From assembly GCA_021776735.1 (NCBI GenBank), contig JAJFFH010000062.1, positions 1 through 64,000 of the forward strand: 64,000 nt of DNA, in the 5' to 3' direction. This document shows, one piece after another, positions 52,617-63,066 of the stretch. This stretch comes from Planctomycetota bacterium. Its GTDB lineage: Bacteria; Planctomycetota; PLA2. A model generated the notes under the pieces. It was not told the origin of the DNA. It did not search any database and saw only the letters and a list, made by a program, of their open reading frames with translations. Numbering within the stretch: position 1 is the first letter of the stretch; each line of letters starts with the position of its first letter. Both the position numbers and the translations under genes were made by a program.

Positions 52617-53216
52617 CTACTCGGCGGCCTCCGGAGCCGCGGTCGCTTCGCCGCTCTCGCCGTCACTACCGCTGTCGCCCTCACCCTCGCCCTCGGAGCC
52701 CTCGGCGCTCTCGCTGCGTTGCCGCAGGCAACGCGCAAGACCAGCCAAGACCGCATCGACACAGGTGAGAATGCCACGGCCGGGAGCCACGATGGTGCCG
52801 GCAAGCATCCCGCGCAGGGTCTTCTTGTCAGGACTTTTGGAAAGCCGGTCGAAGCCCTCGGCGTCCAGAAGCTCGCCATCGACAAAGCCCGCGCGGGCCT
52901 CGACGTGCTTCTTTTTCGCCGATTCGACCGCGATCTTCGCGATCGCGACCATGTCAGGCTCGTCGCCGGGCGCCAGCATCAGCGCCGTCTGACCCGTGAA
53001 GTACTGCGCAAGCCCTTGCCGCTCGTCATCCAGCGCGTGGCGCGAAGTGCGGTTGTGGATCACGCGCATGTGCGCGCCCTGAGCGCGCAGATCGTCTCGA
53101 AACTCGACCGTGGCTTCCGCGCCCATCGGCCCGAGACCGATCACGAGGACGTTCGCCGAGCCTTCAAGCTCCGCCCGAACCTCCTCGGCCATCATCTGCT
53201 TTATTGCTTTGACCAT
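52617..53216 (-). CDS. rplJ: 50S ribosomal protein uL10 with acidic tail
   Basis: The protein has 199 residues. The N-terminal globular domain (KQMMAEEVRAELEGSANVLVIGLGPM; HMRVIHNRTSRHAL) and C-terminal L12-binding helix are present. About 30 residues follow, dominated by Ser, Glu, Gly and Ala (from SESAEGSEGEGEGDSG), which L10 proteins usually lack. It is the stalk base protein and follows rplA by 9 nt. Confidence 0.95.
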   Translation of the reverse strand: MVKAIKQMMAEEVRAELEGSANVLVIGLGPMGAEATVEFRDDLRAQGAHMRVIHNRTSRHALDDERQGLAQYFTGQTALMLAPGDEPDMVAIAKIAVESAKKKHVEARAGFVDGELLDAEGFDRLSKSPDKKTLRGMLAGTIVAPGRGILTCVDAVLAGLARCLRQRSESAEGSEGEGEGDSGSDGESGEATAAPEAAE

Positions 53217-53225
53217 CGTTGCCCC

Positions 53226-53909
53226 CTACGCAAGCGCCAGGTCGACCCCGGGGCTCATGGTGGCGGCGATCGACGCCCCCAGGATGAAGTTGCCCTTCGC
53301 GGCACCCGGCCGCATTGTCTTGACGTGCTCGACAAACGCCTCGATGTTGTCGGCCAGCTTGCCGGCCTCGAAGCTCTTCTTGCCCATCAATGCGTGCAGG
53401 TTGCCGCCGGAGTCGTTGCGGAACTCGATCTTGCCCGCCTTGAACTCGGTGACGGCCAAGCCCACGTTCGGCACGACCGTGCCGGCCTTGGGGGACGGCA
53501 TCTTGCCCTGCGGACCCAGGATTCGGCCCAACTTGCCGACGACGCGCATCATCGAGGGATGAGCGATGGCAACGTCGAAATCGGCCCAGCCTCCCTGAAT
53601 CTTGTCCGCGAGATCCTTGCTTCCGACGTAGTCGGCACCGGCTTCGGTGGCGGCGTCGGCCTCGGCACCTTCGGCAAACACAAGTACTGTCACGCTCTTG
53701 CCGATGCCGTGCGGTAGCGAGAACGCGCCGCGCACGATCTGGTCGGACTTGCGCGCGTCGATGCCGAGGCGGAGACAGAGCGTCACCGACTCGTCGAACT
53801 TCGGGGTGGGCATGCTCTTGAGCACATCGACCCCGTCGGCAAGCGGATATCGCTTCCCGTGCTCCACCAGGGCGGCGGCCTGGGCGTAACGTTTGCTTCT
53901 CTTCTTCAT
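53226..53909 (-). CDS. rplA: 50S ribosomal protein uL1
   Basis: The protein has 227 residues from MKKRSKRYAQAAALVEHGKRY. It shows DVAIAHPSMMRVVGKLGRILGPQGKMPSPKAGTV and EFRNDSGGNLHALMGKKSFE, typical of L1. It moves with deacylated tRNA at the E site and in many bacteria represses its own operon. Confidence 0.98.
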   Translation of the reverse strand: MKKRSKRYAQAAALVEHGKRYPLADGVDVLKSMPTPKFDESVTLCLRLGIDARKSDQIVRGAFSLPHGIGKSVTVLVFAEGAEADAATEAGADYVGSKDLADKIQGGWADFDVAIAHPSMMRVVGKLGRILGPQGKMPSPKAGTVVPNVGLAVTEFKAGKIEFRNDSGGNLHALMGKKSFEAGKLADNIEAFVEHVKTMRPGAAKGNFILGASIAATMSPGVDLALA

Positions 53910-53963
53910 CTGGTCCTCCGTGGTGCGAGCGTCCCGGGAGGAGACTCCCACGGTAATGTCTGC

Positions 53964-54386
53964 CTACTCAACATTGATGCCGCACGAACGCGCCGTGCCG
54001 GCGATGATTCGCGCCGCGGCCTCGACGGACGCGGCGTTCAGGTCTTCCTTTTTGGTCTCCGCAATCTCGCGGACCTGATCCCACGTCACCGTCGCGATGG
54101 TCGTCCGGCCCGGCTCGGTCGAGGCCTTGTCGAGGCCCGCTGCCTTCTTGAGCAAGACCGCCGCCGGCGGTGACTTCGTGATGAACGTGAAAGACCGGTC
54201 CGCGAAGACCGTGATCTCAACCGGAATCGTGAGCCCGTTGCGATCCGCCGTTGCGGCGTTGAACTGCTGCACGAACTGGCCGATGTTGACTCCGTGCTGG
54301 CCGAGAGCGGGGCCCACCGGGGGAGCCGGTGTCGCTGCGCCACCGGGGCACTGGAGCTTGATTTTCGCTGTAATTTCCTTGGCCAT
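53964..54386 (-). CDS. rplK: 50S ribosomal protein uL11
   Basis: The protein has 140 residues. [35 protein letters not shown] and the C-terminal domain ([14 protein letters not shown]) are canonical. It lies at the GTPase-associated centre. It starts one base after the nusG stop and precedes rplA by 54 nt. Confidence 0.98.
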   Translation of the reverse strand: MAKEITAKIKLQCPGGAATPAPPVGPALGQHGVNIGQFVQQFNAATADRNGLTIPVEITVFADRSFTFITKSPPAAVLLKKAAGLDKASTEPGRTTIATVTWDQVREIAETKKEDLNAASVEAAARIIAGTARSCGINVE

Positions 54387-54387
54387 C

Positions 54388-54918
54388 TTAGATCGTCTCC
54401 ACCTGCCAATAACCGAGTTCGACCGACGTCGGACGGTTGAAGACCGTGATGATGACCTTCACGGCGCCCTTCTTCGTGTCGACCTCGTCGATCACACCGT
54501 CGTAGTTCTCGAAGGGCCCGTCCTTGATCTTCACCGCGTCGCCCTTGGCGAACTCGATCTTGAGCTTCGGCTTTTCGGTCGCCCGATCCACTTGGCCGAG
54601 CAGTTTCTCGACCTCGTCCTCGGACATGGGCTCCGGCTTGCCGTGCGACCCGATGAAGTCGCCGACCCCGGGCGTCTCGCGGACCAGGAACCAGGCGTTT
54701 TCAGTCATCTCCAATTCGACGATAACGTAGCCCGGGTAAATCTTGCGCTTCACCGTGCGCTTGCGACCGCTCTTCATCTCGGTCACGGTCTCGGTCGGAA
54801 CGAGGATCCTCGGGATTCCCTCTTCCATGCCCTTGGCCTTCACCCGAGCCTCAAGGCTCCGCCGTACGCGGTCCTCTTGCCCACTTGCTACCCGGAGGAC
54901 GTACCACTGCATCGCCAT
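54388..54918 (-). CDS. nusG: transcription elongation/antitermination factor NusG
   Basis: The protein has 176 residues. The NGN domain ([58 protein letters not shown]) and a C-terminal KOW domain ([21 protein letters not shown]) are clear. It couples RNA polymerase to ribosome and Rho. A start two codons later is possible. It is 5 nt from secE. Confidence 0.97.
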   Translation of the reverse strand: MAMQWYVLRVASGQEDRVRRSLEARVKAKGMEEGIPRILVPTETVTEMKSGRKRTVKRKIYPGYVIVELEMTENAWFLVRETPGVGDFIGSHGKPEPMSEDEVEKLLGQVDRATEKPKLKIEFAKGDAVKIKDGPFENYDGVIDEVDTKKGAVKVIITVFNRPTSVELGYWQVETI

Positions 54919-54923
54919 CACGC

Positions 54924-55370
54924 TCAACTTCTGGCGCTCGTGTCGAAGAACAACTCGAAGATCTTGGAGAGCGCCACGTCGAACGCCGCCAGAACGCCCA
55001 TGATCATGATCGTGACGAACACGACGATCCAGGTCGCGTTCATCGCCTCCTCGCGCGTCGGCCAGGAGACCTTCTTCATCTCCATCTCGACTTCGACCAG
55101 GGTATCGACGGTCTTCTTGCGGAACATGTAGCGGCGCACGAGCCACACGAATCCGGCGAACACGCAGACGCACAGCAGGAACTTCCACGAGAGCGGAACC
55201 CCGAGCAACGGCAGATCGTTGAACACCGCAAGGTTGATCAGCGCGCTGTCGTGTCCCTTGGTCTGGATCCACGAGTAGAGCTCAAGGCTCGCGAGGAACG
55301 AGACGATGATCATCCCGACCCAGACGGCGAGCCGCGTGAGACTTCCCTGTCCTGCCTTGTACGTTTCCAT
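54924..55370 (-). CDS. secE: protein translocase subunit SecE
   Basis: The protein has 148 residues from METYKAGQGSLTRLAVWVGM. Three hydrophobic segments are predicted (about 10-30, 58-80, 108-135). The conserved SecE element EVEMEMKKVSWPTREEAMNAT precedes the last helix. It is longer than minimal SecE because of the two N-terminal helices. It lies between tRNA-Trp and nusG. Confidence 0.95.
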   Translation of the reverse strand: METYKAGQGSLTRLAVWVGMIIVSFLASLELYSWIQTKGHDSALINLAVFNDLPLLGVPLSWKFLLCVCVFAGFVWLVRRYMFRKKTVDTLVEVEMEMKKVSWPTREEAMNATWIVVFVTIMIMGVLAAFDVALSKIFELFFDTSARS

Positions 55371-55448
55371 GTTCGATCGCTCTGTCTGGTCTCCCGGAAC
55401 GCCCGGGACACCCTTGAAACCCGCCCCGGAACACCCGGAGTCGGTGGG

Positions 55449-55521
55449 CACGGGCGGGAGGAGTCGAACCCCCAACCGCCTGATTTGGAATCAGGTGCTC
55501 TGCCAATTGAGCTACGCCCGT
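55449..55521 (-). tRNA. tRNA-Trp (anticodon CCA)
   Basis: The minus strand folds into a cloverleaf: acceptor ACGGGCG/CGCCCGT, D arm GCTC..GAGC, anticodon stem CCTGA/TCAGG with loop TTCCAAA, T arm GGGGG TTCGACT CCTCC, discriminator G. It lies between tuf and secE, a common place for tRNA-Trp. Confidence 0.97.
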
Positions 55522-55600
55522 GCAGTGGTTGGTGCCGAGAATCCGGCGGGCCGCCGGCCCCGTGCGTCTTCCTTTGTCTCTGTCTCGTCTACTTGATCGT

Positions 55601-56809
<1,209 letters not shown>

Positions 56810-56899
56810 TGCTTCCGATCCTTTTCTTCGCGTTTCGTTCGAATTCGTGCCGGTTCGTCGCCGGACGGGCCGGTCCTGTGCCTATGAGCTTGCCTATGG

Positions 56900-56971
56900 A
56901 GCTGCCGACGGGATTTGAACCCGTGACCTCCTCCTTACCAAGGAGGTGCTCTACCACTGAGCTACGGCAGC
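56900..56971 (-). tRNA. tRNA-Thr (anticodon GGT)
   Basis: Acceptor GCTGCCG/CGGCAGC, D arm GCTC..GAGC, anticodon stem CCTCC/GGAGG with loop TTGGTAA, and T arm CGGGTTCAAATCCCG. It lies about 90 nt upstream of tuf on the same strand. Confidence 0.97.
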
Positions 56972-57023
56972 GTATCTGTCGGTCTCCCGCCGCCGGAACC
57001 CACCGGCGCCGGGTTGTTTCTGG

Positions 57024-57094
57024 AGCGGGCGATGGGGATCGAACCCACACCACCAGCTTGGAAGGCTGGGGCTCTACCGTTGAGCTACGCCCGC
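57024..57094 (-). tRNA. tRNA-Gly (anticodon TCC)
   Basis: Acceptor GCGGGCG/CGCCCGC, anticodon stem CCAGC/GCTGG with loop CTTCCAA, and T arm GTGGGTTCGATCCCCAT. It is first in the tRNA-Gly, tRNA-Thr, tuf, tRNA-Trp, secE, nusG series; the tRNA-Tyr often found here is absent. Confidence 0.97.
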
Positions 57095-57171
57095 CTCGGG
57101 TTCCTTTTGGAGCTCCTCTAAATGTCAAAAACGCCCGGGCGAACACCATGTTCTGCCGAGCGAGACCGCGC

Positions 57172-57199
57172 ATTCTAGGACCGGCCCGAAGCCTGTCAA
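57172..57199 (-). promoter_or_regulatory. promoter of the tRNA-Gly/Thr-tuf-tRNA-Trp-secE-nusG unit
   Basis: The minus strand has TTGACA (57199-57194), a 16-nt spacer and TAGAAT (57177-57172), an almost consensus housekeeping promoter. Transcription would start near 57165, about 70 nt before tRNA-Gly. The remaining intergenic stretch to 57624 holds no gene that I can support. Confidence 0.7.
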
Positions 57200-57383
57200 A
57201 CAACCCGCTTTCTCGCCGGATACTGCAAACCACAGCGATACCGCAACCGGAATCGACCATGTTAGGGGGCTTGTAAACAAACCGCTCGGAAGACCTCCGG
57301 TTTGGTTTTTTGCCCCGAGCCACGCTGTCGCCGGGCGCCTTTCCCAAGGCAGAGCTGGCTGGCCTCCCGCGACAAAAGAGCAA

Positions 57384-57396
57384 ACCGACGGCGATG
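57384..57396 (+). repeat. dispersed motif, one-mismatch copy
   Basis: ACCGACGGCGATG lies within GCAAACCGACGGCGATGT, intergenic between the tRNA promoter and the large lipoprotein gene. Confidence 0.6.
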
Positions 57397-57624
57397 TGCG
57401 CGTTCGGAGCGCCGCCAAAGGTAGCGGCCACCCGGCTGGAACGCCATATCGAGCCCGGCCTACATGGATGGGTTTGACAATCGCGATGACCGCGACCCCT
57501 GGTCGGAGCATAGTACGTAAACCATTGGCACCCCCACCACTTACGTCATCTAGGCCGGGAACCATCCTCTCTTGAGTCAGGCTCGGTATGGCATTTCAGC
57601 GGTCCTCCCGCGTAGCCTACTGGC

Positions 57625-60093
57625 ATGTCTCGCGGCGTGCTCTGGGCGACGATCCTCTTGTTGCCGGGGTGCGCGAGGGAAGAGGCGGCTCCGACGCATC
57701 GACCGGCGCAGGTCTGCGAACGGTTTTTGCCCCGACACGGAGACGTGGTCCTGAGGGTGTCTTCGGCGCAGGCGCTCGAGGCGGTCGATGCCGTTTGGGC
57801 ACGTTTCGTTGTTCGCGTGACCGGCGTGCCTCCCAAGCTGGTCGATCCGAACCGGTCCCTCGGCTTCGCCTGGTCGCGAAATACTTCCGTCAAGATTGCG
57901 CCGGTTCTCGATGTCAACGCGGCGCGCCGCGCCGTTCTCGGGCATGGCTTCACGAAACATGGGTACGCCGCACTGGGTCAGGGCGTTGTCCCCACTTTTC
58001 ACGACGAGCCGGTCGACTTACCGGAGGGCCTCGTGTCGATCTGGATCCGAACGGGCCACATGGTCCCCGTATTGCGTCAACTCGGACTGCGCCGCGGCGG
58101 CCCGGTTGGCGCGGCCCTCGACAAGCTCCCATGGACGACCGCGGTCCTGGACCGGTGCGGCGACCGGCTTCAGTTGGACGTGGATATCCCGGGCGGATGG
58201 GGCCCCCAGCGACCCCCGACCGACCTCACACACCACCTGCCACGCGACTTCACCATCGCGGGTTGGTCCGGAGGCACCGACTCGCCGCTTCAATCGCTGA
58301 ACGACGCTCGGGCAAGCGCTGCCCTCGCCGCGCTCGGCACACTCGTGCGGCCCGGGTGGGCGTTTGGTCTCGAATACTCCAAGCAGCACGGCCTGACCCT
58401 CGCGCTCGTGGGCAGAGCGCGGGCTGACGCTGACATCCAGGCGGGTTTGCGGCAAATCGAGGTGCGTGCAAAGACACTCGGAACACCCGTCGAGCACCGC
58501 CGCGATGGGCTCCTCCTCGGGGTGCCGAACTCGGCAAACGAGAAGTCTCTCGTATTCCGCGGCGATCTTGACCAGCTCGGCGTGTACGACCGGTTGAACA
58601 CTCTTGGGGCGTTTGCCGAGGTGGATGGCGGCATACTGTATGTCGATTCGTTCAGGGCATCCGGCGAGACCGTCCGTCGCGCGCTCACGCGTCGCGGCGG
58701 AGCGGAGTTCCTCAGAATCGTCAGGCCTGGGACGGCGACGTTCGAAGGCTCGTGGCAGCGTCGCCAAGCGGGACGTCCGCCCGGTCGCGACGTGGTCTGG
58801 CGCCGCGTCGCCGCGAAAGCGGCATCGCGCGTGAGCAGGAATTTTCACCGCGACGGGTGGCTGCTGGGAAAGCCGGTCAAGGACGCTCGGATCACAGCGG
58901 CCACGGCGGCGAGCATCCTGGTTGAAGCACCGGATACAAGAGCGGACCGCCAATCCGCGTTCGCGATTGTGATCGAGGAGAAGGTGATCACCGCCGGCTC
59001 GCCGGAATCGCGTCTTACCTTTGACGTTCCCGGGGCACGCCTGTTCGAGGCGCTTGCCTCGCCGCCCCTCGAGCGACCGCTGCGCGCGGCAGGAACCGGC
59101 CCGGGCCTCACCGTCCGCGGCGCCCGCAAGAAGATGCGCGCACTCATGGGACGAAACGGCATCCTCGTACGCCTCATGCACAGAGACGGCATCATCGCGC
59201 TGACCGTCAACGGTGCACCCGACCTCGCGGAGCAACTCCTCGTCCCGCACGCGACGCCGCCACCGCGTCTGCGCCGCGCGTTGGCCGAAGCCGGCCCCGC
59301 ATGTGACATCGTCCTCGCGATCGACACCGGTGCACTGTCGCGCCAAGTCCACGCGATCGCCCGCATCTTCCTCCGGAGCGGACTTGGAAATCTACCGATG
59401 CCCCACTTCGCACGTCCTCGCGCCGGTGGCAACGCGATTCTGTTCGCGGGTCCGACCGGCTCCGGGTACCGGCTCGGCGCGCGCGTGCCGCTCCCGTTCC
59501 TGCAGTCCTTCATCCATGACATGCGACGCGACGACGCGATCCGCGACATGGGTCTCTCGGCACCACCGACAAAACCCGAGGGCCTGGATCCGTGGGGACG
59601 AGCCTACGTCCAGAAGAAGCTGACGGACGGCGATGATCCCGAGTACCGAGTCCGGTCGCTTGGTCCCGACGGCAAGTTCGGCACCGACGACGACATCGCC
59701 GTCCCGAAGCTACCCCCTCCGCTGGGCGAGGTACGCGACGACGAGGGCGCCCGCTACGTGAATGCCATGAACCGTGTGTTCGAGGCGCAGGATGCCGAGG
59801 GGCTATGGAACCTGATGAGCCGCGAGCGCCAGCGTGAGGAACTGGTCCATATCATGTCTCTCGGGCCACGAGCGCTGCACATGACCTCCCGGTCCATCGC
59901 CAAGCGCGTGTGGCTGCTGCGGCGTCGCCAAGAGGAGGCCAGTGCTGCGGTTCGTGCCCCGATGACATTCGTTTCTCAGAAAACGCGCGGGCGAAACGTA
60001 GTCGTGACCGCTCGCTCGAAAGACGGGGAGAGACTGACCATCGTGCTCGTACGGGAGGGGAATGCGCTGCGCCTCCCGAGCCGATATCGATGA
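57625..60093 (+). CDS. large lipoprotein with C-terminal pseudopilin-like calcium motif
   Basis: The protein has 822 residues. The signal peptide ends in the lipobox LLPGC (Cys16). Residues 30-640 are a long region without recognised motifs, with segments resembling secreted DUF3352-type proteins (RHGDVVLRVSSAQALEAVDAVWARF). Residues 655-692 read DPWGRAYVQ..PEYRVRSLGPDGKFGTDDDIAV, like the C-terminal calcium-binding part of type II secretion major pseudopilins. A SnoaL/NTF2-like end follows (NAMNRVFEAQDAEGLWNLMSRE). It overlaps the next gene as ATGA. One exact dispersed-motif copy encodes LTDGDD at about 667-672. Function unknown. Confidence 0.75.
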   Translation: MSRGVLWATILLLPGCAREEAAPTHRPAQVCERFLPRHGDVVLRVSSAQALEAVDAVWARFVVRVTGVPPKLVDPNRSLGFAWSRNTSVKIAPVLDVNAARRAVLGHGFTKHGYAALGQGVVPTFHDEPVDLPEGLVSIWIRTGHMVPVLRQLGLRRGGPVGAALDKLPWTTAVLDRCGDRLQLDVDIPGGWGPQRPPTDLTHHLPRDFTIAGWSGGTDSPLQSLNDARASAALAALGTLVRPGWAFGLEYSKQHGLTLALVGRARADADIQAGLRQIEVRAKTLGTPVEHRRDGLLLGVPNSANEKSLVFRGDLDQLGVYDRLNTLGAFAEVDGGILYVDSFRASGETVRRALTRRGGAEFLRIVRPGTATFEGSWQRRQAGRPPGRDVVWRRVAAKAASRVSRNFHRDGWLLGKPVKDARITAATAASILVEAPDTRADRQSAFAIVIEEKVITAGSPESRLTFDVPGARLFEALASPPLERPLRAAGTGPGLTVRGARKKMRALMGRNGILVRLMHRDGIIALTVNGAPDLAEQLLVPHATPPPRLRRALAEAGPACDIVLAIDTGALSRQVHAIARIFLRSGLGNLPMPHFARPRAGGNAILFAGPTGSGYRLGARVPLPFLQSFIHDMRRDDAIRDMGLSAPPTKPEGLDPWGRAYVQKKLTDGDDPEYRVRSLGPDGKFGTDDDIAVPKLPPPLGEVRDDEGARYVNAMNRVFEAQDAEGLWNLMSRERQREELVHIMSLGPRALHMTSRSIAKRVWLLRRRQEEASAAVRAPMTFVSQKTRGRNVVVTARSKDGERLTIVLVREGNALRLPSRYR
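59623..59635 (+). repeat. dispersed motif, exact copy (inside large lipoprotein gene)
   Basis: ACGGACGGCGATG within CTGACGGACGGCGATGAT, encoding LTDGDD. The CTGACGGACGGCGATG flank is shared with the copy in the TIR gene. Confidence 0.85.
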
Positions 60094-60305
60094 AACTCGT
60101 TGCCGCGGTCGCCGTGTTCATGGTCCTGCTCAGTGGGGTCGTCGCGCTGAACGTCGTGCTTTCGGACGCCGGGCGCGCGGGTTCGCTCGCGGTCATGTTC
60201 GGGCTTCCCGCGCTGCTCCTCGGGGCCCTTGTCATCGTCGCGTGCAAGGCTGCCGACCGCAAACAGCGTCGGCGTCCCGGCGACGACCCCGAGGTCTTTG
60301 AATAA
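60090..60305 (+). CDS. small two-helix membrane protein
   Basis: The protein has 71 residues: MKLVAAVAVFMVLLSGVVAL, a short polar stretch, a second hydrophobic segment (SLAVMFGLPALLLGALVIVA) and a basic/acidic tail. Its ATG overlaps the stop of the large lipoprotein (ATGA), so the two are translationally coupled. It ends 9 nt from the convergent TIR gene stop. No family is recognised. Confidence 0.65.
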   Translation: MKLVAAVAVFMVLLSGVVALNVVLSDAGRAGSLAVMFGLPALLLGALVIVACKAADRKQRRRPGDDPEVFE

Positions 60306-60314
60306 CCGGCAGCC

Positions 60315-63053
60315 CTACCGCTTCGCCTTGATCGACCCCGAGCCGTGGCGCGGCGCGCTCCAGCGACCGTACAGCGACGGGTCGTCGATGCGCAGCCAGA
60401 ACGAACCCTCGGTCCATACCTTTTGGCGCCCGGTCTGCTTCCACGCGCCGATGAGGTAGCGGCCGTACAGCGTCCCGCGAAACGCGGTGGCGTAACGGCT
60501 GCGACCCTGTGTGATCACGAGCGTGCCTTCCGCCACGCCGCGGTTCGGATAGCGAACGATCTTTGCGGTTCGCGAGACCCGAAAATCGAATTGCGCGCCG
60601 ATGTCCTTGCCGAACTCACCGTTGTAGCGCCTGCCTGCGGTCTTGGGCACGCTCGCCGTGTCGCGCCGCAGGCGCACGCTGTAGCTCTGTCCCCCGCGCG
60701 TCGCAGAGCCCGAAAGCATGGTGTCGCCGCTCTTCGCAAGCACGACCGAAATCGTTCCGGTACGAGTACGACCCTGCAATCGGAGGGTCTTGCCGTCGTA
60801 CTTCCCCGTGAGGCTTGAGCGCACCGGGGGCGGACCGAGTTCGATCAGCGTCACCGACCACATGTCTCCCTTCTTCCCTGCGAAGTAGAGCAGCATGGAC
60901 GACGCGCGGCTGCGGCGGCGCCTCTGTCCGCCCGCGCTCGCGCTGACGCTGCCGTAGTAGACGCTGCCCCGCACGAATGCGGCCGTGGAAACCGGTCGCG
61001 GCTTGATCGGTGTGGGCTTGACCGGCCGCGGCTTGGTCGGGGTCGGCTTGCTCTTGGCGTCGCGCTCCATCAAGGCCGCCGTCCGCAGGTAGACCTCCCA
61101 CGCGTCACGATACGCACCGCGTTTGGCCAACTCCGCCGCGCGCCGAGCCTCGCGCGCATACACGATGTTCACAGGACGACCGGCCAGGTGGCGCGCCACC
61201 TTCATGTAGCGGGACTGGGCGTCCTTGCACTCGCCCGCGGCGATGTTGTGAATTCGCGTGGCGGCCGCGACCGATTGCTTGACGGCGGCGACTGCCTCCT
61301 CAAGCACCGCATCATCCCCGCTCTTGTAGGCCGCCGCGGCCTTGCCCAACGCCATCCGAACGGCGAGGACCTCCTTGGCAGCGGAAACGGCGAGGGGTTG
61401 AGGTAGTCGCTGGGCCATGGACTCGGCGGCCGACAACAGTTTCTTGGCCGCGGTCCGGCCCGAGCTCTCCTTCGCCAACAAGGCGACTACCTCGTCGAAC
61501 CGGCCTTCGCCGAACGCTTCCTCGGCAGCCGCGTATGCCGAACCAGAGGAACGGTTGGTACGCAGCGATCGTACGGCTGCCTCCCACGCGCGGTCGTGGC
61601 GCTCGCCCAGAGCGCGCGCGCGATTCTCGAGTGCTTGCACTTCGTCCTCGGGCAAGGCGCCGCCCGCCAACGCCGCAAACAGATTCCGAATCGTCGCGCG
61701 GCACTCTTCGCGCGCCGGAACCACCGCGGAGTAAACCGGTTTGCCCCAGTCCAGATTCACCGCGTCCAGGCGGCTCGCCAGCTTGCGCCCCGGGCCGTAC
61801 CCGCGAATGAACGCCCACGCGTGCCTGTCGGCGTCGGTACACATATGCTCCACGCCCTCGAACTCGCCCGCGTCGTAGGCTGTCCGCGCCTCTTTTGCCA
61901 ACTCGCGCGCGAGCGCCCGCTCCTTGTTCCAGAGCGTGGCCCAAGACGCCTCCGGTGCGTCGAACGCGGGGTCGGTAAGCAGCTTCTCGACCTTTTCCAG
62001 GGCGACCTCGGCGCCGATCGCGAGTTCGTTCAGGCCCCGCAGCGAGGCGAACCCGGCGGCCGCGGCGCGGTACTTCGCCCGCGCGCCGGAGACATCGCCG
62101 TCCGTCAGCTTTTGATCCCCTTCCGCCAGCCTCTCCGTCGCTTCGAGGAACGCGGCTGCGACATCGCCGTTATCCGCCGCCGGAACGACCGACGCGGGCC
62201 GTTCGGCGAGGGCGCTTGTCGCTTCGAGCCCGTCTTGCAGCGCTTTTCGGGCACGCTTCCACTCCGCATGCGCCGCCGCAAACTCGCGCGCACCCTCAAG
62301 CCGGCGCGCCTCGGTCTCGGCCTGCGCGGCGCGTTGCAGCATGCGTGCGGCAAGCGGGTGCTCGCTGTGCTCGTGGGCCTCGAGCCGGCCGCGCGTGTCG
62401 CGCACAGCCGCGCGGGGCGCCACGAGGTCGGCCGCAGCCATCGTGTCCGCGCGATCCGGCGCGCGCTGGTATCGCTGGGTGTAGTACCAGTACCCGCCGC
62501 CGGCGAGGGCGAGCAGCAGGAAGACGGCAAGGAGACGCCCGCCGGAGGAACGGGTGGACACAACGGACGGCGCCGGAGGGGGGGGCGGGGGCGGTGCGGC
62601 GGCGAGGTCGGCCTCGCCCATGTCGAGATGGCGCGTGATGGTGTCGGCGAGCGTGGTGAGATGCTTCTCGATCGGCGGAGTCATCGCGTCGAGCCAGTGG
62701 TGACTCGACAAGAACAGCTCGAGGTCCTTGCTCGGCTCGACGTCCTCGATGCGGACCGGAATGATCAGACGACCGCGGTGGACGGCGCGCTCGATCTCGT
62801 TGCGGACGTGAACCGAGTCGTTGGAATGCTCCGACAAGACGACGACCATCACGCGGGCGCCGTCGATGCCGTCGATGATTGCCGCGGACCACGTCTTGCC
62901 TGGATCGATGTTGCGCGGGGCGTACCAACAGCGCACACCGCGGCCCTCCAGCGAATGGCAGATGGCGTCGGCGACGTTGCCGTTCGCCTTGGCGTAGGAG
63001 ATAAAGACGTCATGCACGCGGCACGGGCTCCGAGTCCGATCCGTATTATGCAC
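60315..63053 (-). CDS. TIR-domain transmembrane protein with coiled-coil stalk and beta-rich C-terminal repeats
   Basis: The protein has 912 residues. A TIR domain (about 12-142) begins VHDVFISYAKANGNVADAIC and contains SEHSNDSVHVRNEIERA, with Glu86 at the position of the catalytic Glu of NAD-cleaving TIRs. A proline run (about 154-160) is followed by one membrane helix (about 173-190), a helical region rich in Ala, Glu and Arg (about 200-660), a Pro/Lys/Thr linker (PTPTKPRPVKPTPIKPRPVS) and two beta-rich repeats (about 690-905), each ending in a GSGS/RW-type strand. The layout suggests a cytoplasmic TIR with an extracytoplasmic sensor. GTG at codon 13 is an alternative start. A zinc-ribbon gene lies 13 nt upstream. 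Confidence 0.85.
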   Translation of the reverse strand: MHNTDRTRSPCRVHDVFISYAKANGNVADAICHSLEGRGVRCWYAPRNIDPGKTWSAAIIDGIDGARVMVVVLSEHSNDSVHVRNEIERAVHRGRLIIPVRIEDVEPSKDLELFLSSHHWLDAMTPPIEKHLTTLADTITRHLDMGEADLAAAPPPPPPPAPSVVSTRSSGGRLLAVFLLLALAGGGYWYYTQRYQRAPDRADTMAAADLVAPRAAVRDTRGRLEAHEHSEHPLAARMLQRAAQAETEARRLEGAREFAAAHAEWKRARKALQDGLEATSALAERPASVVPAADNGDVAAAFLEATERLAEGDQKLTDGDVSGARAKYRAAAAGFASLRGLNELAIGAEVALEKVEKLLTDPAFDAPEASWATLWNKERALARELAKEARTAYDAGEFEGVEHMCTDADRHAWAFIRGYGPGRKLASRLDAVNLDWGKPVYSAVVPAREECRATIRNLFAALAGGALPEDEVQALENRARALGERHDRAWEAAVRSLRTNRSSGSAYAAAEEAFGEGRFDEVVALLAKESSGRTAAKKLLSAAESMAQRLPQPLAVSAAKEVLAVRMALGKAAAAYKSGDDAVLEEAVAAVKQSVAAATRIHNIAAGECKDAQSRYMKVARHLAGRPVNIVYAREARRAAELAKRGAYRDAWEVYLRTAALMERDAKSKPTPTKPRPVKPTPIKPRPVSTAAFVRGSVYYGSVSASAGGQRRRRSRASSMLLYFAGKKGDMWSVTLIELGPPPVRSSLTGKYDGKTLRLQGRTRTGTISVVLAKSGDTMLSGSATRGGQSYSVRLRRDTASVPKTAGRRYNGEFGKDIGAQFDFRVSRTAKIVRYPNRGVAEGTLVITQGRSRYATAFRGTLYGRYLIGAWKQTGRQKVWTEGSFWLRIDDPSLYGRWSAPRHGSGSIKAKR
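62093..62105 (-). repeat. dispersed motif, exact copy in the TIR gene
   Basis: CATCGCCGTCCGT on the plus strand is the reverse complement of ACGGACGGCGATG. In the TIR frame it encodes LTDGDV. Confidence 0.85.
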
Positions 63054-63066
63054 GACTTGGGGCCGG

